NCBI RefSeq assembly: GCF_001467945.1
Contig: NZ_LNYQ01000013.1
Location: 1-64,000 of the forward strand
DNA from: Legionella parisiensis
GTDB lineage: Bacteria > Pseudomonadota > Gammaproteobacteria > Legionellales > Legionellaceae
Direction of reading: 5' to 3'
DNA: 64,000 nt
In this document: in pieces, positions 55,241 to 64,000 of the stretch
Layout: every line of letters begins with the position of its first letter
Position numbering within the stretch: the first letter of the stretch is position 1
Notes under the pieces: generated by a model
Database searches by the model: none
The model's input: only the letters and a program-made list of their open reading frames with translations
What the model was told of the DNA's origin: nothing
Translations under genes and position numbers: made by a program

Positions 55241-58200
55241 ATGCGGTTTACGGATATTTTTATTAGAAGACCTGTACTGGCTACAGTGATTAGTTTGATG
55301 CTTTTAGCAATGGGCTTGCGCTCGATCAACTCTTTACCTGTAATGCAGTATCCGTTTACGCAAAATGCCATAGTAACTGTTACTACAACTTATACTGGTG
55401 CAGATCCTGATGTCATTGCCGGTTTTATTACTACTCCTTTAGAGAACTCAATAGCGCAGGCTAATGGTATTGACTATATGACGTCTATCAGTACTTCAAG
55501 TACAAGTACGATAACCGTAAATCTCCTCTTAAATTATGACCCCTTGAAAGCTTTGTCCGATATAACCACCAAAGTGAATGCAGTTTTGAATCAGCTCCCT
55601 GAAAACTCACAGCAACCAGTAATTACTGTTACGGTTGGGCAAACAATTGATTCGATGTACATAGGATTTTATAGTGATGAGTTACCCATTAATAAAATTA
55701 CCGATTATCTGATTCGGGTAGTGCAACCGAAACTGCAGGCAGTTAATGGAGTACAAAAAGCAGAAATACTTGGAAATCAAACGTTTGCCTTGCGCGCATG
55801 GTTAGATCCGGTGAAACTGGCTGGATACGGTATTTCTGCAGCAGAAATCGGAGCTGCACTTGCAAATAATAATTTTATTTCAGCGGTAGGCCGTACCGAT
55901 GGACAGATGTTTGTCCAAAATCTTACGGCAAGTACCGATCTAACCAATGTCAATCAATTTAAGAAGATGATTATTAAAGCTCAAAATGGAGCAATCATTC
56001 GCTTGGAAGATGTGGCTACTGTAGATCTAGGAGCACAAAATTATAATTCTTCAGTCAGTTTTGATGGGCGAACAGCAGTTTATATCGGTATTGTTGTGGC
56101 ACCTTCGGCTAATCTTTTGACGGTAATTTCTGAAATTAAGAAAATATTTCCATCAATTCAGGAGCAATTGCCTCAAGGTTTGCGAGGACAAATTGTATAT
56201 GATGCCAGTTTATTTGTTAATTCTTCCATCCAGGAAGTAATCCTATCTTTATTAGAAGCATTCTTTATTGTAACAGTCGTTATTTTCCTCTTTCTCGGAT
56301 CTATTCGCTCCGTTGTTATTCCAATTATTGCTATTCCTTTATCTCTTGTTGGCGCTTTTTGGATTATGCTCATTCTAGGTTTTTCAATTAACCTGTTAAC
56401 TCTATTAGCTATGGTGCTTGCGATTGGTTTGGTAGTTGATGATGCGATTATTGTGGTAGAAAATGTGCAACGCCACATAGAGGAAGGAAAAACACGATTA
56501 AAAGCTGCGATATTGGGGGCACGTGAACTGGCAAATCCAATTATTGCAATTACAGTCGTTCTGATTGCTGTTTATTTGCCTGTAGGTTTTATGGGGGGCT
56601 TGACTGGAGCTTTATTTACCGAATTTGCTTTTTCACTTGCGGGTGCCGTGACCGTTTCGGCAGTAATTGCATTAACTTTATCGCCGATGATGTGTTCCAA
56701 ATTCCTTAAATTAGGGGATGGGGAGAACAAGGGACGTTTTATGACTTATGTCGATAATTCATTTGCAAAACTTGAAAAATCTTATGAACGAATTTTGTCA
56801 GCAACATTAAATCATTTGCCAGTTGTTATTGTTTTTGCTGCGATTATCCTTTTTAGTAATTATTTTCTTTTTATTACCTCAGATTCAGAGTTGGCACCAC
56901 AAGAGGATCAAGGGATTATTATTGCCCAGGTTACGACCTCGGCCAATTCATCACTGGCCCAAACACAACTTTATGCAAACGCTGTGAATGAAATTTTTAA
57001 GAAATATCCTGAAACGGATCATATTTTTCAAGTTGATGGTGTTCAAGGATTAAATACATCCATAGTCGGCATGGTTTTAAAACCTTGGGATCAACGTCAA
57101 CGCACATCGAATCAATTACAGCCTTTAGTTCAAAAGGAACTTGATAAGATTGCCGGGGCTAAAGTAGCTGCGTTTCAACTACCTTCATTACCAGGCGGTG
57201 GAAGTGGGCTTCCTATTCAATTTGTGATTAATACCACTGAAACTTTTGATAAATTGAATGAGGTGTTACAGCGTATTTTAGAGAAAGCTTATGCTACAGG
57301 TATGTTTGCTTATATTGATCCCGATCTCAAAATCGATAAAATTCAGACTAAGGTTAATTTAGATCGCGACAAAATATCCCAGTTTGGTCTCACCATGCAG
57401 GATATTGGTAATTTATTTGGGTCTGCATTGAGTGAGGGGTATATTAACTATTTCAATTTTGCGGGCCGCTCCTATCAGGTTATTCCGCAAGTAAAGAGGA
57501 AGACGCGTTTAAATGCGGATCAATTATTGAATTATTATATGAGGACCGCTGCCGGAGATTCAATCCCTCTTTCTACAGTTGCTACTTTGCAGCGACAAGT
57601 TGTTCCTCAATCTTTAAATCATTTTCAACAACTCAATTCTGCAACAATTTCAGCAGTTGCTTTCCCTGGAGTATCTATGGGGCAAGCCTTGGGTACTTTT
57701 GCTAATATTGCCAAAGAGATTTTGCCTCAAGGCTACTACATCGATTATGCGTCCCAATCAAGGCAATTTATTCAAGAAGGGGCCAGTCTTATTATCACGT
57801 TTTTCTTTGCCCTCATTATTATCTTTTTGTCATTAGCTGCTTTGTTTGAAAGTTTTCGTGATCCCCTTATTGTTTTGATTAGTGTACCTATGTCGATTTG
57901 TGGGGCAATGATTTTTGTAAGTTTGGGTGTTGGTAATGCTAATCTTAATATTTATAGTGAAGTTGGTTTGGTTACATTAATTGGTCTTATTAGTAAACAT
58001 GGTATTTTGATCGTGCAATTTGCCAATGATTTACAAGCGAACGGGCAAAAAAAGTTAGATGCAATTAAAGCTGCTGCTGCAATTCGCTTGCGCCCTATTT
58101 TAATGACCACAGCAGCCATGGTTTTAGGGGTGATACCACTAATCATTGCTACAGGCGCTGGGGCTGAGAGTCGTTATAATATTGGTTTAGTGATTGCAAT

Positions 58201-58324
58201 GGGTATTTCAATTGGTACTTTGTTTACTCTTTTTGTTGTTCCCGCAATGTATTTGTGGTTAGCTGAAGATCATTCCAAAAAAGCCGCAGCGGAGCATTTA
58301 GAAGATGAAGAATCTTTAGGTTAG
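55241..58324 (+). CDS. RND efflux transporter, inner membrane pump (system 2)
   Basis: A 1027-aa AcrB/MexF-type pump: MRFTDIFIRRPVLATVISL N-terminus, TTPLENSIAQANGIDYM in the first porter loop, and GLVVDDAIIVVENVQRHIEEG with the proton-relay Asp pair in helix 4. A 127-nt gap follows the adaptor; I see no gene in it. Confidence 0.93.
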   Translation: MRFTDIFIRRPVLATVISLMLLAMGLRSINSLPVMQYPFTQNAIVTVTTTYTGADPDVIAGFITTPLENSIAQANGIDYMTSISTSSTSTITVNLLLNYDPLKALSDITTKVNAVLNQLPENSQQPVITVTVGQTIDSMYIGFYSDELPINKITDYLIRVVQPKLQAVNGVQKAEILGNQTFALRAWLDPVKLAGYGISAAEIGAALANNNFISAVGRTDGQMFVQNLTASTDLTNVNQFKKMIIKAQNGAIIRLEDVATVDLGAQNYNSSVSFDGRTAVYIGIVVAPSANLLTVISEIKKIFPSIQEQLPQGLRGQIVYDASLFVNSSIQEVILSLLEAFFIVTVVIFLFLGSIRSVVIPIIAIPLSLVGAFWIMLILGFSINLLTLLAMVLAIGLVVDDAIIVVENVQRHIEEGKTRLKAAILGARELANPIIAITVVLIAVYLPVGFMGGLTGALFTEFAFSLAGAVTVSAVIALTLSPMMCSKFLKLGDGENKGRFMTYVDNSFAKLEKSYERILSATLNHLPVVIVFAAIILFSNYFLFITSDSELAPQEDQGIIIAQVTTSANSSLAQTQLYANAVNEIFKKYPETDHIFQVDGVQGLNTSIVGMVLKPWDQRQRTSNQLQPLVQKELDKIAGAKVAAFQLPSLPGGGSGLPIQFVINTTETFDKLNEVLQRILEKAYATGMFAYIDPDLKIDKIQTKVNLDRDKISQFGLTMQDIGNLFGSALSEGYINYFNFAGRSYQVIPQVKRKTRLNADQLLNYYMRTAAGDSIPLSTVATLQRQVVPQSLNHFQQLNSATISAVAFPGVSMGQALGTFANIAKEILPQGYYIDYASQSRQFIQEGASLIITFFFALIIIFLSLAALFESFRDPLIVLISVPMSICGAMIFVSLGVGNANLNIYSEVGLVTLIGLISKHGILIVQFANDLQANGQKKLDAIKAAAAIRLRPILMTTAAMVLGVIPLIIATGAGAESRYNIGLVIAMGISIGTLFTLFVVPAMYLWLAEDHSKKAAAEHLEDEESLG

Positions 58325-58397
58325 TGATTTATCGTCTCATATAAAAGTGGAACTCTGAATTGATGACGTTTCGCTGCACTCATCTTACCGTTCAAAC

Positions 58398-61300
58398 TTA
58401 GGGAGTTGCTATAGGCATAGTGGGCGCGTCATACCTTTTAGTTTCTACTTCTTTAGAGGTGGTGGCAAACAGACCGAAACGTTTGGTGAGCTCCCCAAGT
58501 GGAGGGGGATTTTTTAAAGCATCGTTGATTTCATTAAGAAGTTTTTGTCGGGAGGGGGTAAACAATCCCAATGCTTCAAGCAGCGAAAAAAAGCACATTT
58601 TTAAGTAAGCGAAGCTAAAAGTATTGACTTGTTTGTGAGCCAGAATAATTTGTGCATTTTTAGTAAAAAGAGGATCTTGAAATTCTTTTCCTATCTTGTC
58701 TAAACGTTCTTGAATTTTCAATGTCTTATCGTTAGCAATTTTATCCAATTTGTTAATAAGTTTTGATTTTTTATTTAAAGTTTTTTCATTTTCAAAGAAG
58801 GAAGTTTTTTTACTAAAATAAATTTTAAATCGCGCTAAGGCGACTTGTACTGCATCGAGATGATAATATTCTGCATAGTATTTTTTTTCAAATTTACTGA
58901 TTTCTTTTTTCAACAGTTTTTTGATGTTCTGATCAATATCTTCCGCTGTTTTGGATTGAGCAATAATGTCATTTTTGAGTTTTAGTAAATAAACTTTAAG
59001 ATCGGCCCTATATTCTTTATCTGTATATTGCAAGCCTATGGGACGATTACGCATTACTTTCTGATGTTTATCGAATGATTCAATAGTATATTTTTCGATA
59101 AAAGCGAGTTTCTCTTGTTCCTGGATTGGAACCAGGCTCTCTAGATAACCTAATTTTTCTTTTGCAGTGTCTAACCGCATTTGATGGGTTGCTTTTACGC
59201 CCAGGTAGTAATGATGACTTGCGACGATTAACGCTTCGATCTCAGTAAAATGAGGATCATAGCCTTTAAGTCCAGAGTTACATAGTTTATCAAGTTTATG
59301 ATCTTCAGGATATTTACTGGGGGCGATCTCGATTTTTTTATCTTGCTTAAGTTTTGCCAGCTTAGGTAATGCTTTTTTATAAGCAGCACATAGCTCAATT
59401 TTTGCTTGCTCCAAAGGAACTCTTGGCCGGTAAGTTGCAGAAATATCAAACAGGTCAAAAGGCGTTGTCACTTCAAGATACCAGTAGTATAGGTTTTCAA
59501 TAGTTTTGAAACTTTTATCTATTTGTTTTAAATATCTTTTTGTGCCCCCGATCTGTTTTCTGGTAAGTTCGATCCTTGTCTCCAGAGGTTCATTGTCACA
59601 AACTAACCGTATATGCGTGGCAGAATTCAAGTCCAGAGGATGTAGTAATCCTTTAAAGAATTCATCTATGATTTGTCTTAATGGCCCTGAGAATGTTCCT
59701 GGGACAAGTCCTAATCTGTTTTCCCAGCGATCTCCTTCAAGAAGCATTGGAGTAAATATTTTAGATCGCATCATCTCTAGATTATCCATTATTCCATCAT
59801 GAGAAGTGCTCATAAATTCATTGAGTTTTGTTGTAAGTTCCTGATATAGGTAAATCATATTTGGTGTTTGCAGGAACAATTTAAAATAAGAACCAGAGTT
59901 CTTAATTAGAGCTTCTATAATCAAGGTTGCTTTTTTTGCACGCAGATGTAATTCGTTCAACTCTTCGGTTGTTAGATAATTCGTATTTTTTAAAGCTCTA
60001 ATGTGTTTTGGGCCAATATAAAAAGCATTAAGAACATACCAAAGTGGATTGTACTCTACTTTTGTTGATCCATATGGAACTTGTTCGGGGGCAACCTGGT
60101 AGGCATCAGAATGTTCCTGGAAGGTTGCATAAAGATTTTGAGCTTTACCAATCAAATCACGCGCCATGAATCCTAAATGGGGGTCTGCAGCCAAACGTTT
60201 GGCTGACTTAATAATTTCATTAAGATGTCCATAGGCTTGTAACAAATAGTAAACATAACGACTTTTTGCACTTTGATTATTTAAATTCTCTAGTTCAAGG
60301 ACTATCCCTTCTAAATGGAACATACTGTTAAATATGTCTTTTAAAGCACATACTTGTCTGCTTTGAGTCAATCGCTGGTTATTATCTTCCATCTCAGGGA
60401 ATGGAGGTATGGAGGGAGGTATAACAACGTTTTTCAAACCGGTAACTATTTCTTTTATCGGAATTACCTCTATCACTTCAGGTTGTGGTCTGTCTGAATA
60501 AGGAGTTAACTCCCTTTTCATTGCATGATTAAACAGTTTAGTTACCTCAAATAAGGATTGCCTAAACTCATGAATGCATTTTGAATAGTTTTTGTGTTGG
60601 ATGACGTAGTGTTCTCTACCCGTTTTGGGAGATGATTCTAGAACTGCTGTATTATTTTCAAGGGTAAATTTTTCTTGAGCCAAGTCATAAAAGCGTTGCG
60701 CTCTTCGATTCCACTCATCCGTGATGTGAGAAAAGAATTCTTGGAAATGTCCATCTAAATCTAAGAACATTCGAACTGAAGGGGCATCTTTTCTGTTCAT
60801 TTTTCTGTTTGATAAGAGGGCAACTAAATATTTATCAAACTTCAACGCATCCTCTTTCATTTCAGGGGGGACAGCGCAAATGAAATAGGGTTGAAAAATA
60901 CTATATAAATTACGACATTGAGCTTTTACTTTGGGATCTAGACGATCCAAAAGTAACATATTCCTATTAATCTGAGGCCTTGCTTGTATTTCCTTTCTGA
61001 GCAAGGTAATAAATTGAACATAAGCATTTTGCACCACCAGAAATTTGTTATGCTTATTTCTATACCATTGATAGATCTCAAGAGTTTGATCTGCAGTTAA
61101 TTGCTCGGGATTTTGCAGTAATTTATCACCTTCTATTATCTTAAAATGCAGCTTTGCATCTTTTTCGCGTTTAGCCGCCAGAGCTTGGGACTCTTTTTCG
61201 TCTAGAAATTTGTTTTTGGCAAAATTATAATATGCTTGGCTTTTGTCTTCCCATTTGGCAAAAAACTCCTGAGCATGTTTGTCCAGCTGCAAAAACAAAG

Positions 61301-64000
61301 ATGCCGGAGGTGCTTCTAAAATTTCTATTGGCCTATTTTCAAGTAACGCAGCTAAATATTTCTCAAAATTTTGAACACAATCTTTGAATTCACCCGGTAT
61401 TACATATTTTAAATAGGATTGAAAAACAGGAAATAAATTACGACATTCTTCTTTTGCTTTCTCATCAAGACTTGTTAGCAGCAAGTTATTTGCGTAAAGC
61501 TGTGGTTTGTCCTCAATTTGTTTTTTTATTATTTGAGCAAATCGAGTATAGGCCCCCATTATTTTTTGAAACTCATTTTTACTAATCCACTCAAAATTGA
61601 TATGGCCAAGGAAATCTTGGATATTTTTATCTAATCCCTGAAAAAGCTCTATCGATGGGATGTTGGTGATTTGTTTTTTTGCAAATAAATCGGATAAATA
61701 GTGTTCCAAACTTTTTGTTGAATCCTTAAATTCAGATGAGGCAATTGAACTTAAGTAAGGTTGGAATACCTTGAATAATTGATGGCACTCATTTTTGACT
61801 TTATCGTCAAGATTGTTTAGATTCAGACTCTTTTCATAGAGATCTGGTTTTGCTGCTAGGTGAGACTTTACTAAAAGTGTAAAACGCAAATAAGCATCTT
61901 GAACTTGTTGAAATTCTGATTTTGTGAGTCTGGCTTTTCTATCTTTATTGTGCTCGACTTGCAGGGGTATTGATTCATCAAGGGTATACGTATTCGTTTT
62001 TTCACTATATGGGAATAAAACTAGATTTGCCTTTTTATGAACTGAATCAATTAAGTCTTTATTTAAATTAATGTGAAAAAGCTGGCTATTCTCATCTTTG
62101 GTGATTAAATCAGCGAGTACTTTTTCTTTTGCTAAAACGAAACTTATATGGTCTGCAGGAAGCTGTCTCCTTATGAAACGCACAGGTCTTCCCATAAAAG
62201 AGTACCAGTCTTCTTTTTCAGGTCCTGTCAATCTTGAGATGATAAGTTCATTTAAATCGATATCAAGTTGGGTCATATAAGGCTTGAGAAGCTTATAGTA
62301 TTTTGTTAGTTCTTTCTTGATTTCGGGGGGGAGTTGATACAAACGAAGGTTGTTATAACCTATGTCTTTTAATAGGGTAAAAAATTGCGTGCATGCGATA
62401 GATGCTTTTTGAATCTTGTGCAGTTTTTTATTGGCTTTATCAATCCTTTTATAAGTCATTTCCAATCTTAATTCGATAAATCGAGAGTCTTCTATCTCAA
62501 GTAACTCTTCCCCTTTTGCCTTAAAATCAATTGCTTTTTTAGGTAAATAGAGTATTTTATCATACAGGGATTTGATCTTCTCCATAAGAGGAACAGACAA
62601 AGTACCAGGCTTAAGCATGGCGTAATCTTCGATTTTATCGACTAAACCAAATAAAGTAGGTAACACCTCATATTTAAGTTGTGCTAATTTTACACGGACT
62701 AAATCTTGAGATGATTCACTAAGCTCTCCTATCTGCTCCAAAGAACTCATCGATAAAGTGATTATATTGCTAATTATATGAATGTAATTTAAAAACTTAA
62801 GTGAAACAAAAACACTGTTTCCTTTTAAGTTTTCTATATCATTCAATAAGTTAAGTGCGGCTTTTTGTAGCTTATCCAGCTTTTCTTGATTTAGCTTGGG
62901 TTCAGACTCTTTAATTTGCGAAGAAAATTGTTCTATGTAATGGGTTAATTTATCAATGTAGCTTGGTAGGACGGCACTGAATTGAGTAAGAAAATTATAA
63001 TCTACATCTCCACTAAGGGGGCGTAGCTGATCTACTGCGATTCCAGCTACTTCACCTACTTTATAGGCTAGCGGCATAGGTTCAAGTGCTTTTACTATAG
63101 CTTCTTTCTCATTCGCATGTTTTTCTGCAAAAGATTGTATTTGGCTGAATATAGGCAGAAGAAGGGATAATTCCTCTTGAAACATGTCTCTGAGATCCAC
63201 ATCTAAATGAGTCAGCAGATAACTTGCTTTGTAAGCCAGGTCTATGGTTTTACCGTAGAGTAATTTGAGATCAGAACCGCTTCGCTTTATGTTTCTGACA
63301 TCTATGTTTTCCAAATCTAAAAAGGTCAGGCGTGCATAGTAAAGCGCATTGATGAGCTTTTTAATTTGAGAAATATTATCAGGATCGAGAGAGTAATTAG
63401 AAAAAGGGGCCCACGATATATGGCCTTTTCTTGAAGTGGCTGACAGAATTCGTGCTTTAAAAGCATCCACTACAAAAGGGAATGTATGATTTCTTTTTGA
63501 TGTAACCTCAAAAATCTCGGGGATAAAAGGCTCTAAGTCTTTAGGAGAAAATCCCGGGTTTAAATTAATTTTGAGTTCTTCGTTTTGGATTACAGCAGTG
63601 ACTAATTTACCCGTGGGATCGAAAACTGTGTATTCAAGACCTGCTTTGACTCTACGTACATAAAAGGAGCCTTTTTCCAGTTTTTCGCCCTCAGTCATCA
63701 AAACAATTTTGTAGGTAAATGGCGATGGGGCGTCAAGCTCTTCTAAAATGGCATCTTTGATCGTTTTTTTGTCTGGCGTGATGACTGAATAGGCTATTTT
63801 TCCCAGTTGTTCCCTTATGTATATCTTTCCGGGTTTTAACTCTGTTTCATCGGACATGAAGCAAAATTCATAGCGAGGAAAATAAGGAATTATGCGAGGA
63901 TTAACGTGCTTGCTGTATAGAATGTCGAAAATTTTAGTGTCAATTCTCTCCAGTAATTTAGATATCTGGTTCTGCTTAAATGACTCTAATAATTTTATAT
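58398..64000 (-). CDS. Giant helical protein, SdhA/SidH-like Dot/Icm effector candidate, 5' end outside the window
   Basis: From the first in-frame Met at 63857 the product is 1819 aa, but that ATG has no ribosome binding site and the frame continues open for 47 more codons to the right edge (translating ...RIIPYFPRYEFCF before the Met), so the gene is probably cut. The N-terminus holds two related units: KIYIREQLGKIAYSVITPDK (about 11-30) and SFYVRRVKAGLEYTVFDPTG (about 64-83). Residues about 643-1062 contain three repeats of roughly 100 residues, and 485-560 a decayed fourth. The rest is helical, ending in a helical KMCFFSLLEALGLF-type segment and a short polar tail. The type of protein and its place beyond fur recall SdhA of L. 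pneumophila, which protects the replication vacuole; this is from memory. A run of this length on one frame is certainly coding. Confidence 0.75.
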   Translation of the reverse strand, partial: IKLLESFKQNQISKLLERIDTKIFDILYSKHVNPRIIPYFPRYEFCFMSDETELKPGKIYIREQLGKIAYSVITPDKKTIKDAILEELDAPSPFTYKIVLMTEGEKLEKGSFYVRRVKAGLEYTVFDPTGKLVTAVIQNEELKINLNPGFSPKDLEPFIPEIFEVTSKRNHTFPFVVDAFKARILSATSRKGHISWAPFSNYSLDPDNISQIKKLINALYYARLTFLDLENIDVRNIKRSGSDLKLLYGKTIDLAYKASYLLTHLDVDLRDMFQEELSLLLPIFSQIQSFAEKHANEKEAIVKALEPMPLAYKVGEVAGIAVDQLRPLSGDVDYNFLTQFSAVLPSYIDKLTHYIEQFSSQIKESEPKLNQEKLDKLQKAALNLLNDIENLKGNSVFVSLKFLNYIHIISNIITLSMSSLEQIGELSESSQDLVRVKLAQLKYEVLPTLFGLVDKIEDYAMLKPGTLSVPLMEKIKSLYDKILYLPKKAIDFKAKGEELLEIEDSRFIELRLEMTYKRIDKANKKLHKIQKASIACTQFFTLLKDIGYNNLRLYQLPPEIKKELTKYYKLLKPYMTQLDIDLNELIISRLTGPEKEDWYSFMGRPVRFIRRQLPADHISFVLAKEKVLADLITKDENSQLFHINLNKDLIDSVHKKANLVLFPYSEKTNTYTLDESIPLQVEHNKDRKARLTKSEFQQVQDAYLRFTLLVKSHLAAKPDLYEKSLNLNNLDDKVKNECHQLFKVFQPYLSSIASSEFKDSTKSLEHYLSDLFAKKQITNIPSIELFQGLDKNIQDFLGHINFEWISKNEFQKIMGAYTRFAQIIKKQIEDKPQLYANNLLLTSLDEKAKEECRNLFPVFQSYLKYVIPGEFKDCVQNFEKYLAALLENRPIEILEAPPASLFLQLDKHAQEFFAKWEDKSQAYYNFAKNKFLDEKESQALAAKREKDAKLHFKIIEGDKLLQNPEQLTADQTLEIYQWYRNKHNKFLVVQNAYVQFITLLRKEIQARPQINRNMLLLDRLDPKVKAQCRNLYSIFQPYFICAVPPEMKEDALKFDKYLVALLSNRKMNRKDAPSVRMFLDLDGHFQEFFSHITDEWNRRAQRFYDLAQEKFTLENNTAVLESSPKTGREHYVIQHKNYSKCIHEFRQSLFEVTKLFNHAMKRELTPYSDRPQPEVIEVIPIKEIVTGLKNVVIPPSIPPFPEMEDNNQRLTQSRQVCALKDIFNSMFHLEGIVLELENLNNQSAKSRYVYYLLQAYGHLNEIIKSAKRLAADPHLGFMARDLIGKAQNLYATFQEHSDAYQVAPEQVPYGSTKVEYNPLWYVLNAFYIGPKHIRALKNTNYLTTEELNELHLRAKKATLIIEALIKNSGSYFKLFLQTPNMIYLYQELTTKLNEFMSTSHDGIMDNLEMMRSKIFTPMLLEGDRWENRLGLVPGTFSGPLRQIIDEFFKGLLHPLDLNSATHIRLVCDNEPLETRIELTRKQIGGTKRYLKQIDKSFKTIENLYYWYLEVTTPFDLFDISATYRPRVPLEQAKIELCAAYKKALPKLAKLKQDKKIEIAPSKYPEDHKLDKLCNSGLKGYDPHFTEIEALIVASHHYYLGVKATHQMRLDTAKEKLGYLESLVPIQEQEKLAFIEKYTIESFDKHQKVMRNRPIGLQYTDKEYRADLKVYLLKLKNDIIAQSKTAEDIDQNIKKLLKKEISKFEKKYYAEYYHLDAVQVALARFKIYFSKKTSFFENEKTLNKKSKLINKLDKIANDKTLKIQERLDKIGKEFQDPLFTKNAQIILAHKQVNTFSFAYLKMCFFSLLEALGLFTPSRQKLLNEINDALKNPPPLGELTKRFGLFATTSKEVETKRYDAPTMPIATP

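Overview
The window looks like a chromosomal piece of a Legionella-type gammaproteobacterium, probably not L. pneumophila itself. The evidence is the A+T-rich sequence, the E. coli-like tRNA-tuf and S10-spc-alpha ribosomal blocks, a very-long-chain fatty acid/lipid A gene set, three long eukaryote-style helical proteins with acidic C-terminal tails (Dot/Icm effector candidates), and a dapF / ratA / rnfH / bamE / fur neighbourhood ending in a giant SdhA/SidH-like protein. The assignment rests on recognised protein families and remembered gene order, not on a database search.

Layout. 1-600: 3' end of a 5S rRNA gene and four tRNA genes (Thr, Tyr, Gly, Thr). 633-15322: tuf, then S10, spc and alpha operon genes in canonical order (rpsJ to rplQ, with secY, rpmJ and rpoA), closed by a strong terminator. 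The secE-nusG-rplKAJL-rpoBC-rpsLG-fusA block that normally separates the thrT-tuf end from the tuf-rpsJ end is absent, so this single tuf is a junction. 15.4-22.1 kb is a patchwork: a broken cupin gene, a YetF/DUF421 membrane protein, ssb, a 147-bp palindromic element, two MerR regulators around a NUDIX gene, and a YajR-like MFS transporter. One MerR DNA-binding domain is fused in frame to a complete QueF nitrile reductase, and both MerR promoters carry almost the same operator in a 19-bp spacer.

22.4-28.1 kb: a FabL-type enoyl reductase followed by a tight operon of long acyl carrier protein, double-hotdog dehydratase, two ketosynthases (one without its nucleophilic Cys) and an LpxL-type acyltransferase. 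This matches the rhizobial acpXL-lpxXL plan for putting a C26-C28 acyl chain on lipid A. 28.1-34.7 kb: two effector candidates flanking lptM-dapF. 34.8-39.6 kb: an esterase, ratA-rnfH, bamE, fur, a class III cyclase and an RNase Z-like hydrolase. 39.7-45.6 kb and 52.5-58.3 kb: two complete tripartite RND efflux systems with different gene orders.

46.4-52.3 kb, between the two pumps: an entericidin-like lipoprotein, a chimera of 2-isopropylmalate synthase with the N-terminal domain of a branched-chain aminotransferase, and a compact four-gene operon (FabH/OleA-like condensing enzyme, OleD-like reductase, metallo-beta-lactamase hydrolase, F390-synthetase/PaaK-like adenylating enzyme) with a good promoter. 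This is the best candidate for an uncharacterised small-molecule pathway. 58.4-64.0 kb: a giant helical protein with tandem repeats whose reading frame stays open to the right edge, so it is probably cut by the window.
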